Shown here in pieces: positions 57,823 to 64,000 of a stretch of DNA of 64,000 bases. Under the pieces are notes generated by a model that was not told where the DNA came from, did not search any database, and saw only the letters and a program-made list of their open reading frames with translations. A program made the translations under genes and the position numbers. How positions within the stretch are numbered: position 1 is the stretch's first letter; each line of letters opens with the position of its first letter. The DNA is from Desulfatibacillum aliphaticivorans DSM 15576 (GTDB taxonomy: Bacteria; Desulfobacterota; Desulfobacteria; Desulfobacterales; Desulfatibacillaceae), in contig NZ_AUCT01000010.1 in assembly GCF_000429905.1 (NCBI RefSeq), forward strand, positions 62,001 through 126,000. The letters run 5' to 3'.

Positions 57823-58568
57823 GCCGCCCTCCCCTTTCCAAGGTAGATCCTTTGCACGTCGGAATTTTGTCGGATTTCCCGGGGCTCGCCTTCCGCAAAA
57901 ATCCGTCCTTCGTTCATGACCAGCACCCTGTCCGAAACTTCCATAACCACGTCCATGTCGTGCTCCACCAGGATCACGGAGAGGCTAAATTCATGGGCGA
58001 GGCGTTTTATAAGCCTTGCTGCCTGGCGGGTTTCCGTGGGACTCATGCCCGCGGTCGGCTCGTCCAGGAGCAACACCTTTGGCTGGGTCGCCAAAGCCAA
58101 CCCCAAGTCCAAATAGCGCCTTTCCCCGTGGGACAGGGCTTCCGCCGGGCTGTCTGCGGCGTTTTCAAGGCCGACTTGCTTTAATACGGTTTTTGCCTGC
58201 GTGAGCGTTTTTTGAGCAAAGCCTTTTCCGGTCCAAAGTAAACGCCATGAGCCTGGAGGCTGGGCGGCGATGCTTAAATTCTGCAACACCGACAATGAAG
58301 GGAAAAACTGGGAGGTCTGGTACGTCTTGACGATCCCCTTGCGGACAATGCGCTCCTGGGGCAGGCTTGTAATCTCTTCGCCCTGAAAAAGAATGCGTCC
58401 CCCGTCCGGGGATTCGGCCCCTGCTATCAGGTTGAACAGGGTGGTTTTACCGGCCCCGTTCGGGCCGATGATGGACTTGAATTCTCCCACGGCCAAGGAA
58501 AAATCCACCTGATCCACGGCCGTAAGTCCGCCGAATTTCTTGGTCAGTTTTTCCGCCTGGATAATCAT
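57816..58568 (-). CDS. livG: Branched-chain-type ABC transporter ATP-binding protein
   Basis: The 250-residue protein has Walker A IIGPNGAGKTTLFNLI, signature ALSHGERRYLDLGLAL (a SHGE variant usual in LivG), Walker B VLLLDEPTAGM and ILVEHDMDVV. Pairs with livF in the heterodimeric ATPase. It overlaps livM by four bases (ATGA). Confidence 0.93.
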   Translation of the reverse strand: MIIQAEKLTKKFGGLTAVDQVDFSLAVGEFKSIIGPNGAGKTTLFNLIAGAESPDGGRILFQGEEITSLPQERIVRKGIVKTYQTSQFFPSLSVLQNLSIAAQPPGSWRLLWTGKGFAQKTLTQAKTVLKQVGLENAADSPAEALSHGERRYLDLGLALATQPKVLLLDEPTAGMSPTETRQAARLIKRLAHEFSLSVILVEHDMDVVMEVSDRVLVMNEGRIFAEGEPREIRQNSDVQRIYLGKGRAAC

Positions 58569-59542
58569 GCTTGCCGCTCCGGGATCGTCGGCGTCATGCG
58601 GTGCTGAAAGCGCTCCTTGATCGACCCTGCAACGCCCTGAGGAAAAAGCAGAATCAGCGCCATAAAAAGGGTCCCCGAAAACAGCTCCCAGCGCTCCGTA
58701 AAATTACCGGTTACATCCTGCAGGCACAGAAAGACGAGGACTCCCACGATAGGCCCGGAAAAACTTTGCATGCCTCCCAAAATGGTCATCATCATGATCG
58801 AGCCGGAGGTGAACCAGTGCAAGGTGGATAAGGGGACATAGCCCAGGTACACGGTTAACAGCCCTCCGGCCAGGCCGCAAAAAAGGCCGGAAATCGCCAT
58901 GGACATTATTTTTAAGGCGTGTGAAGGAAAGCCTAAAGACTTGACCCGGGCTTCGTTTTCCCGAACGGCGGGAAGCAGCCGGCCCATGGGCGAGTTCAAC
59001 ACTTGGCGCATGGCGAACAAAGCCAATGCAAAAAAAAGCAATGTGAACCAATACGCGGACCAAGGCCGGCTTAAGTCCATGGTTACAGGGAACTCAATGG
59101 CCAGCTTTGGGATGAACTTCAGGCCGTCCTCACCGCCTGTCAGGCCTTTAAGGGGCGAAAGGGCCAGAAAATACAGCATTTGGGAAAACGCCAGGGAGAT
59201 CATGGCAAAATAGACGCCCTGCCTTTTCACCGCCAGGGCGGCCAGAGCCAGAGCAGCCAAGCCAGCCGCAACCGTTCCCAGTAGGAGGGCGGGGAACACG
59301 CCCAACTCCAGATACCGCAAGGCCATTCCGGTGATATAGCATCCCAGGCCGAAATAGGCTGCGTGTCCAAAGGAAAGAATGCCGGTATGGCCCAAGGCGA
59401 GATTGAAGCCCATGGCGAAGATAGCGTAAATGAGGATTTCCGTAGCCAGGGGAGTGGATAAAACCAGGGGCATGGGCGCCAGAACCAGCAGGATCGCCCA
59501 CACGTTTTTCATGCTATATGGATTTTCCAGTTTGTCTTCCAT
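58565..59542 (-). CDS. livM: Branched-chain-type ABC transporter permease
   Basis: The 325-residue protein has about ten membrane segments (VWAILLVLAPMPLVLST; ILIYAIFAMGFNLALGHTG) and the LivM signature GHTGILSFGHAAYFGLGCY. It forms the transmembrane channel with livH. The ribosome site before ATG 59542 is weak, and it lies 7 bp from livH. Confidence 0.9.
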   Translation of the reverse strand: MEDKLENPYSMKNVWAILLVLAPMPLVLSTPLATEILIYAIFAMGFNLALGHTGILSFGHAAYFGLGCYITGMALRYLELGVFPALLLGTVAAGLAALALAALAVKRQGVYFAMISLAFSQMLYFLALSPLKGLTGGEDGLKFIPKLAIEFPVTMDLSRPWSAYWFTLLFFALALFAMRQVLNSPMGRLLPAVRENEARVKSLGFPSHALKIMSMAISGLFCGLAGGLLTVYLGYVPLSTLHWFTSGSIMMMTILGGMQSFSGPIVGVLVFLCLQDVTGNFTERWELFSGTLFMALILLFPQGVAGSIKERFQHRMTPTIPERQA

Positions 59543-59549
59543 AACCCGC

Positions 59550-60401
59550 TCAATGTCTCCCGGCTTCTCCGAAAAGCCCCCGCGGCCTTACCAGGAGCAC
59601 AATAAACATGACTATAAAGATGGCCACCTTGGAGTATTGACCGGCGAACAGCGAAACAAAGCTGACCACCTGACCGATAATCAGCCCGCCCGTCACGGCT
59701 CCCGCCAGGCTGCCCAAGCCTCCCAGCACCACCACGACAAAGCTCTCCACGGTAATTTCCACGCCCATGTCCGGGCTGGCGGAAACCATGGGCGCCGCCA
59801 CCGCGCCTCCCAATGCAGCCAGGCCGACGCCGATGCTGAATCCCACGGTCCAGATTCCGGACACGTCAATTCCCAGCGCCTCAACCATCCGGCTGTTCAA
59901 GGTCGCCGCCCTCATAACCATGCCCAGGTCGCTTTTTTTCAGGAAAAGCCAAAGGCTTGTCATGACCACGGCCGTGAGGACGATGATAAACAATCGGTAC
60001 TTGGGGAAGGGGATGTTTCCCAGCAAAATAAAGCCGCTCAGCGCCTCGGGATAATCCACGGTTTTTCCGATCAAACCGAATACGACCTTCATCAGGTCGG
60101 GGACGGCGACTGAAAATCCAAAGGTTAAGAGCAAGGGGTATAGTTGGTGCTTTTCGTACAAGGGGCGCAATAAAAACACTTCGGCCAGGGCCCCGATCAA
60201 CCCGGTGATGATCGCCGCACTGGCCAGGCCTATCCAAAAGCTGCCTGTCAGGGATATGACCAAAAAAACGGCGTAGGCGCCCAGCATGTAAAAAACGCCG
60301 TGAGCGAAGTTTACAACGTCCAGAAGCCCGTAGACGATGGTCAACCCGGCCGCCAGCAGGATGTAGATGGCGCCCAGGGCCAGGCCTAAAAGGACGTGCA
60401 T
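59550..60401 (-). CDS. livH: Branched-chain-type ABC transporter permease
   Basis: The 283-residue protein has about eight membrane segments (LALGAIYILLAAGLTIVYGL; NFAHGVFYMLGAYAVFLVIS) and the family FVVVVLGGLGSLAGAVTGGL loop. It is the first permease after the binding-protein gene, from which it is separated by a 133-bp leader with a hairpin. Confidence 0.9.
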   Translation of the reverse strand: MHVLLGLALGAIYILLAAGLTIVYGLLDVVNFAHGVFYMLGAYAVFLVISLTGSFWIGLASAAIITGLIGALAEVFLLRPLYEKHQLYPLLLTFGFSVAVPDLMKVVFGLIGKTVDYPEALSGFILLGNIPFPKYRLFIIVLTAVVMTSLWLFLKKSDLGMVMRAATLNSRMVEALGIDVSGIWTVGFSIGVGLAALGGAVAAPMVSASPDMGVEITVESFVVVVLGGLGSLAGAVTGGLIIGQVVSFVSLFAGQYSKVAIFIVMFIVLLVRPRGLFGEAGRH

Positions 60402-60456
60402 GATGATGAGGTTCAGGTCGATATCCAGAATACGCGCCTCGCAATCGATGCTAAAA

Positions 60457-60490
60457 GGAAAGGCGGCTCTTTCGGCAAAGCCGCCTTTCC
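60457..60490 (-). terminator. Hairpin between the binding-protein gene and livH
   Basis: GGAAAGGCGGCTTTGCC-type stem (GGAAAGGCGGCT / AGCCGCCTTTCC) with a short TTTT run on the minus strand. It lies downstream of the binding-protein gene, before livH, where partial termination or transcript protection gives more binding protein than permease. Confidence 0.75.
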
Positions 60491-60534
60491 ATGATTAAAA
60501 CCTTTTCTTATATGGAAAAACTCCCCTGCCGCCG

Positions 60535-61770
60535 CTACTTGGTGGGAATGGGAACCTTTCCGTAAGGCAGATTGTTTTTGTTGTTTTCACAGGATTGCAG
60601 GGTTTCCTCAGAGGGAACTTCCTGCACAACTTCAAAAACGTCCCAATCCTTGGACTGGTCGCCGCGGCCTCTTAACACCAGAATGGATTGCTGGCGCGCG
60701 TGGTCGCAAGCCCGGAACTGTTCGCTCCCCTTGGGCGTTTGAATGGTCATGCTGGTCAGTGTGTCGATAAGCGCATCCACGTTGTCAGCAGCCCCGGTTT
60801 TGGCAATGGCCTGCCAGACGGCTTTGGTTCCCACATAGGCGGCCTCGGCGTCCCCGGAAGGAGGCGCGCCGTATTTGGCCGTAAAAGCCTCCACGAATTG
60901 TTTGTTTTCCTCGCTGGCAGCCTTCATGTTCCAGTAATAGGTTGCGCCGCCGTAAACGTTGTTATCATAGGCCTTGCCGCATTCTTTGGCGATGTGCAAA
61001 TGGGTCTTGCTGATGACGATTTTCATCTTTTTGGTCAGGCCCAGTTGGGAAAACTGTTTGATGGCGGCTATCTGGTCGGCCCCGTAGTTGTTCAGGACCA
61101 GGATGTCCGGGCTTTCCGCCAATATGCGGGGAATGTAGCTGGAAAAGTCCCGCGTTCCCAGCGGATGATAGATATTGCCCTTGAACTCCCCGCCAAGCTG
61201 GTCGCTGTTGTACATCCAACTGGCCATCATGTCGTGGAAGCCGCGATAGTCGGCGGACAAAGACATCCAGGTTTTGCCCAGATTCTTGAAAGCGTAAGTC
61301 GCCAGGGCGTCGGGGTTTTGGTAGGGAATCACCGCGGAAGTAAAGCCTTTGCCGCAAAACTCCTTGCCCACAGGCAGGCTGTTGTAGCAATAAGACATAT
61401 ACAAGAGATTGTTTTTACAGGCATATTCATTAATAACCAGAGAAATGGCGCCGGACAGGTTCCCGCCGATGACGGTGAGATGCTCCTCCTCCACCATTTC
61501 CTTGACCCGGCGAAGGGCGATGTCCGCCTTAAGCTGCGAATCCTTGACGATCAAATCGGCCTGGCCCCCCAAAACGCCTCCGGCCTGATTGACTTGCTCG
61601 GTGGCCAGCATGGCGCCGTTTTTCATGTCCTGCGCCATGGCGGCGTAAGGCCCTGAAAGGGGCAGAACAATCCCGAATTTCGCCCCCTCGGCCATGGCCG
61701 CGCAAGGAATCGATATGCAAATCAAAGCAATTAAAGCCAACCTTCTTATCATTTGAAGCCTCCTCTTCAT
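60535..61770 (-). CDS. Periplasmic substrate-binding protein (LivK-like) of the ABC transporter
   Basis: The 411-residue protein has a signal peptide (LALIALICISIPCAAMAEG) and the type I periplasmic binding fold: FGIVLPLSGPYAAMAQDMKN, TVIGGNLSGAISLVINEYA and DILVLNNYGADQIAAIKQFS. True ligand is unknown; the neighbourhood suggests a methylated compound more than an amino acid. It is 74 bp past the methyltransferase gene. Eight cysteines, some in pairs (CYNSLPVGKEFCGKG), may form disulfides. Confidence 0.88.
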   Translation of the reverse strand: MKRRLQMIRRLALIALICISIPCAAMAEGAKFGIVLPLSGPYAAMAQDMKNGAMLATEQVNQAGGVLGGQADLIVKDSQLKADIALRRVKEMVEEEHLTVIGGNLSGAISLVINEYACKNNLLYMSYCYNSLPVGKEFCGKGFTSAVIPYQNPDALATYAFKNLGKTWMSLSADYRGFHDMMASWMYNSDQLGGEFKGNIYHPLGTRDFSSYIPRILAESPDILVLNNYGADQIAAIKQFSQLGLTKKMKIVISKTHLHIAKECGKAYDNNVYGGATYYWNMKAASEENKQFVEAFTAKYGAPPSGDAEAAYVGTKAVWQAIAKTGAADNVDALIDTLTSMTIQTPKGSEQFRACDHARQQSILVLRGRGDQSKDWDVFEVVQEVPSEETLQSCENNKNNLPYGKVPIPTK

Positions 61771-61844
61771 GAATCAATAAAAACAAGATATTGCGCCCCC
61801 CTGCAATTGCTTGGTTACGCTCCCTTAAACTGCCTTTCGGGCCT

Positions 61845-63482
61845 TTAAGACGGCTGCGGCCCGCTCTTTTTTGGACGAAGCAGCCCTTTTGCGAGCCCCA
61901 CCGCCCTGACTGCGTCCGGGGCGTATCCGTCCGCTCCCAGCAATTGAGCCGCGCTTTCATTTAAGGCGGCGCCTCCCACAATCACTTGAGCGTCGATTTT
62001 TCCCTTTTGACGCAATTCGTTTATAATTTTGCCCATTTCCTCTTTGGATTTTGTTGTGAACGCAGAAAGGCCAATCAATTTAGGCCGATGCTCGCTGTAA
62101 GATTCTAAAAACGCCTCGGCGCTCACATCCACGCCCAGATCAACCACCTGATAGCCGTATATTTCAAAAAAGATGCGAACCAGATTTTTGCCGATTTCAT
62201 GAATATCCCCCTTGACCGTGCCAAGGATGACATCCGTTTTTTCGGCGCCCCCGTTGTGCAGCCTGTCCTCCAAAAGGCGGAAGCCCTCGTAAAAGGCGTC
62301 CACCATCAGCAAGAGGGAAGGCAAGAAGCACTTTTTGGCCTCGTATAGGGCGCTCCCCTTGCGAACAGCCCTTGTGAGGCCGCTGGTGACTATGACCAAA
62401 GGCTCTACGCCCCGCTCAAGGGCTGACTTCACGCCGTTTACGGCCTCCTCGGCCTTGGCGGAAAAAACATGCGCGCTGATCGCCGATAATTGGGGAACGG
62501 CCGGTTCAAGCTCGCTGAAACGGCGCCTGCCCGTCTCCACAAAATGGCGCACATTTTCAAGGGAAGCGGAAAAAGGCACGGCGCAGCCCGTACTCAAGAC
62601 GAAGTTCTTCTTCAGGGCCATCATGGAAACAAGATCCGCGGTCTCGGAGGCAATGTCCTCCAAAGAGCCCCTTTCCACGATGCCTACAGGGTCGATGTTT
62701 CCAATAATGGAGACGTCATCCGGGATCTGGTCCTCAAAGGCCAGAAGATCCATGCAATTGTCAAAGCTGACCCCGCCGACTCCGGTCTTGACCATTTGGT
62801 CCACGACCTGGCCGGTGTCTCCGCATATGTGAAGAATGGTTGGAAGGGCGTTGAAAGGATCAAAAAGCCGTTGCAGAAAATCCCCTGCGTACTCCCAGAA
62901 TTGATCCGGCGGAATCAGGGCGGATAAAGGATCTGCGACGGAAACGACATTGGCGCCCGCGTCCAACAGGAATTGCGTATAATTCCCGGCGAGTTCCAAG
63001 GCCTGTTCCAAAAGATCCATGACCGCGGCCCTGTCGTCAATGAGCATCCGAAGCAGGGCTTCCTCGCCCACTACCTGGCCGGCTACGGTGAACGGCCCAA
63101 ATACGGGCGCCGCTATAAACTTGCCGGAAAACTCCTGTTGCATCCGGGACACAACCCGGGCGTTTATCTGCATCCGGACGACATGGCCCGGTTTTGGAAC
63201 TTCAATGGACCTGGCCGGAGACTTCACCGCCGGCATTCCGCCATTGGAAAAAGCAATTTCAGCCCCCATCGCCTCCGCTTGAATGACAATGTCGCTGAAA
63301 TAAAACAGGACGTCGGCGTCCAGGTTTTGGTAATACCGTTTCAGCGCCTCGAATTTAAGGTCTGCATCCCACAGGATTTCCTGAATTCCCGCTTCGACGG
63401 TCCGGACGGAAGGAAGGGCGTTGATAGGATAAACAAGCCGGCGGGGAAAACCAGCCTCTCCATTTATAAATAAACGAGCCAT
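61845..63482 (-). CDS. Fused UroD-type methyltransferase and corrinoid (B12)-binding protein, CmuA/MtaA-like
   Basis: The 545-residue protein has an N-terminal uroporphyrinogen-decarboxylase-fold methyltransferase (about 1-340) with zinc-ligand candidates in LHICGDTGQ and STGCAVP, a helical cap (about 355-430) and a C-terminal cobalamin-binding domain (about 435-535) with the DIHEIGKNLV histidine motif, GLSAFTT and VIVGGAA. The same fusion order is known in chloromethane methyltransferase CmuA; in MtaA/MtbA the parts are separate. It would move a methyl group between a corrinoid and a substrate or coenzyme. It heads the operon of the ABC transporter. No reductive activator or other methyltransferase is in the window. 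Confidence 0.85.
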   Translation of the reverse strand: MARLFINGEAGFPRRLVYPINALPSVRTVEAGIQEILWDADLKFEALKRYYQNLDADVLFYFSDIVIQAEAMGAEIAFSNGGMPAVKSPARSIEVPKPGHVVRMQINARVVSRMQQEFSGKFIAAPVFGPFTVAGQVVGEEALLRMLIDDRAAVMDLLEQALELAGNYTQFLLDAGANVVSVADPLSALIPPDQFWEYAGDFLQRLFDPFNALPTILHICGDTGQVVDQMVKTGVGGVSFDNCMDLLAFEDQIPDDVSIIGNIDPVGIVERGSLEDIASETADLVSMMALKKNFVLSTGCAVPFSASLENVRHFVETGRRRFSELEPAVPQLSAISAHVFSAKAEEAVNGVKSALERGVEPLVIVTSGLTRAVRKGSALYEAKKCFLPSLLLMVDAFYEGFRLLEDRLHNGGAEKTDVILGTVKGDIHEIGKNLVRIFFEIYGYQVVDLGVDVSAEAFLESYSEHRPKLIGLSAFTTKSKEEMGKIINELRQKGKIDAQVIVGGAALNESAAQLLGADGYAPDAVRAVGLAKGLLRPKKSGPQPS

Positions 63483-63864
63483 GGACTAATCAATCAGTGT
63501 GTGTGGCGCCTGCCGTTTGAATGCGGGTCTATCCCTTCAGGCTATAAAACGCGGCATGTTTTTTAAGACCCGTCTATTTGGACTAGTGGGATTATTGCCA
63601 TTCCCGCCATAAGTCAAACTGATTTCATCGATAGAATCCATCTTAAGAATTTAAATTTTCTATACAACCGCTGACAAGTGAACGTCCTGGTTGGACCGCC
63701 TCCGCCTGGGCCTTCTGCCGCCGGCGGGGGTGCGCAACCTGCCGGAAATACAAAACCTGGGCCTCAAATTTCCGGGCTCGCCTTTAGGGTGGAAATGAGA
63801 TAGGAAAACGTGTATACAAAAAGCATCTGTTAATGAATATCCCCGTGACTGCGAGGAGGCTCAA
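63483..63864. other. Gene-free stretch with a small coding remnant
   Basis: Most of it shows no gene. Bases 63691-63798 form an open frame of about 35 codons without a start that reads like protein (GVRNLPEIQNLGLKFPGSPL), ending in TGA; it may be the 3' relic of a lost gene. AT-rich sequence near 63640-63670 and GAGGAGG at 63853-63859 belong to the next gene. Functions unknown. Confidence 0.4.
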
Positions 63865-64000
63865 GTGTCCGAAAAGTTCAACTGTAAAATCAAAAATGAT
63901 TTAGGCGAGTTGGCCAAAGTCTCGAAGGCCGCCAACGAATTCCTGGAACCGCTCAATCTGGATCCGAAAATCGTTTACGGGGTGGACCTCATCCTGGAAG
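63865..64000 (+). CDS. RsbW-like anti-sigma/serine kinase ATPase domain, N-terminus (partial)
   Basis: GTG at 63865 is preceded by GAGGAGG. The 45 visible residues (CKIKNDLGELAKVSKAANEF, DPKIVYGVDLILEE) match the start of HATPase_c_2 domains of RsbW/SpoIIAB-type proteins, ending at the acidic residue that begins the ATP N box. The gene continues past the window. It would belong to a partner-switch system; no anti-anti-sigma partner is visible. Confidence 0.7.
   Translation, partial: MSEKFNCKIKNDLGELAKVSKAANEFLEPLNLDPKIVYGVDLILE

Overview
The window looks like a chromosomal segment of a Desulfobacterota-type bacterium, perhaps a Desulfatibacillum-like sulfate reducer. This rests on gene content only: a fused UroD/corrinoid methyltransferase next to a branched-chain-amino-acid type ABC transporter, HD-GYP signalling, many dispersed palindromes and mid-50s GC by eye. 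It is an inference, not an identification. There are three regions: an integrated element next to a tRNA-Lys gene (1-4596 and 42294-42357), a complete transposable (Mu-type) siphophage inserted in that element's integrase gene (4597-42293), and ordinary host chromosome (about 42400-64000).

Left region. The tail of a UvrD-type helicase gene is followed by AT-rich accessory genes: a small membrane protein, an HTH/TPR regulator with repeat operators, two small basic proteins, an excisionase-like protein and a tyrosine integrase. The last residues of the integrase frame reappear 37.7 kb away, beside tRNA-Lys(CTT). The prophage therefore split the integrase gene, and the last two codons plus stop of the 440-residue frame come from the phage terminus.

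Prophage. Both termini read 5'-TG, 15 bases, then TTTGGGACTG, with further copies of the same site inside each end, as expected for MuA-type binding sites. Read from its left end (window right), the phage carries a moron lipoprotein, a CI/LexA-type repressor with TTCCRGCG repeats, an early promoter, a Ner-like protein, MuA transposase, MuB ATPase, Gam, GemA/gp16, an accessory cluster (DUF2786, ASCH-like, Zn-ribbon, radical SAM, MazG-like), an M23 endolysin and three-helix holin, TraR-like zinc finger, small and large terminase, a portal-MuF fusion, gpG, protease/scaffold, decoration and capsid proteins, tail tube, a tail chaperone with a -1 frameshift site, tape measure, tail tip, a modular tail fibre and, at the Mu mom position, an adenine methylase. 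No contractile sheath gene is seen, so the virion is probably a siphovirus of the B3/D3112 kind.

Host region. After tRNA-Lys come a zinc-ribbon gene without a proper start, a repeat-rich stretch, a pyruvate-kinase-C-like gene, dinB, prmA, a nitroreductase, a signalling group (HD-GYP regulator, GAF histidine kinase, CheY-like receiver), SRPBCC, PDZ lipoprotein, cyclase, TPR, EcsC and deoxyribosyltransferase-like genes. A six-gene operon on the minus strand follows (UroD/B12 methyltransferase, then livK, H, M, G, F), and the window ends in an RsbW-like gene.
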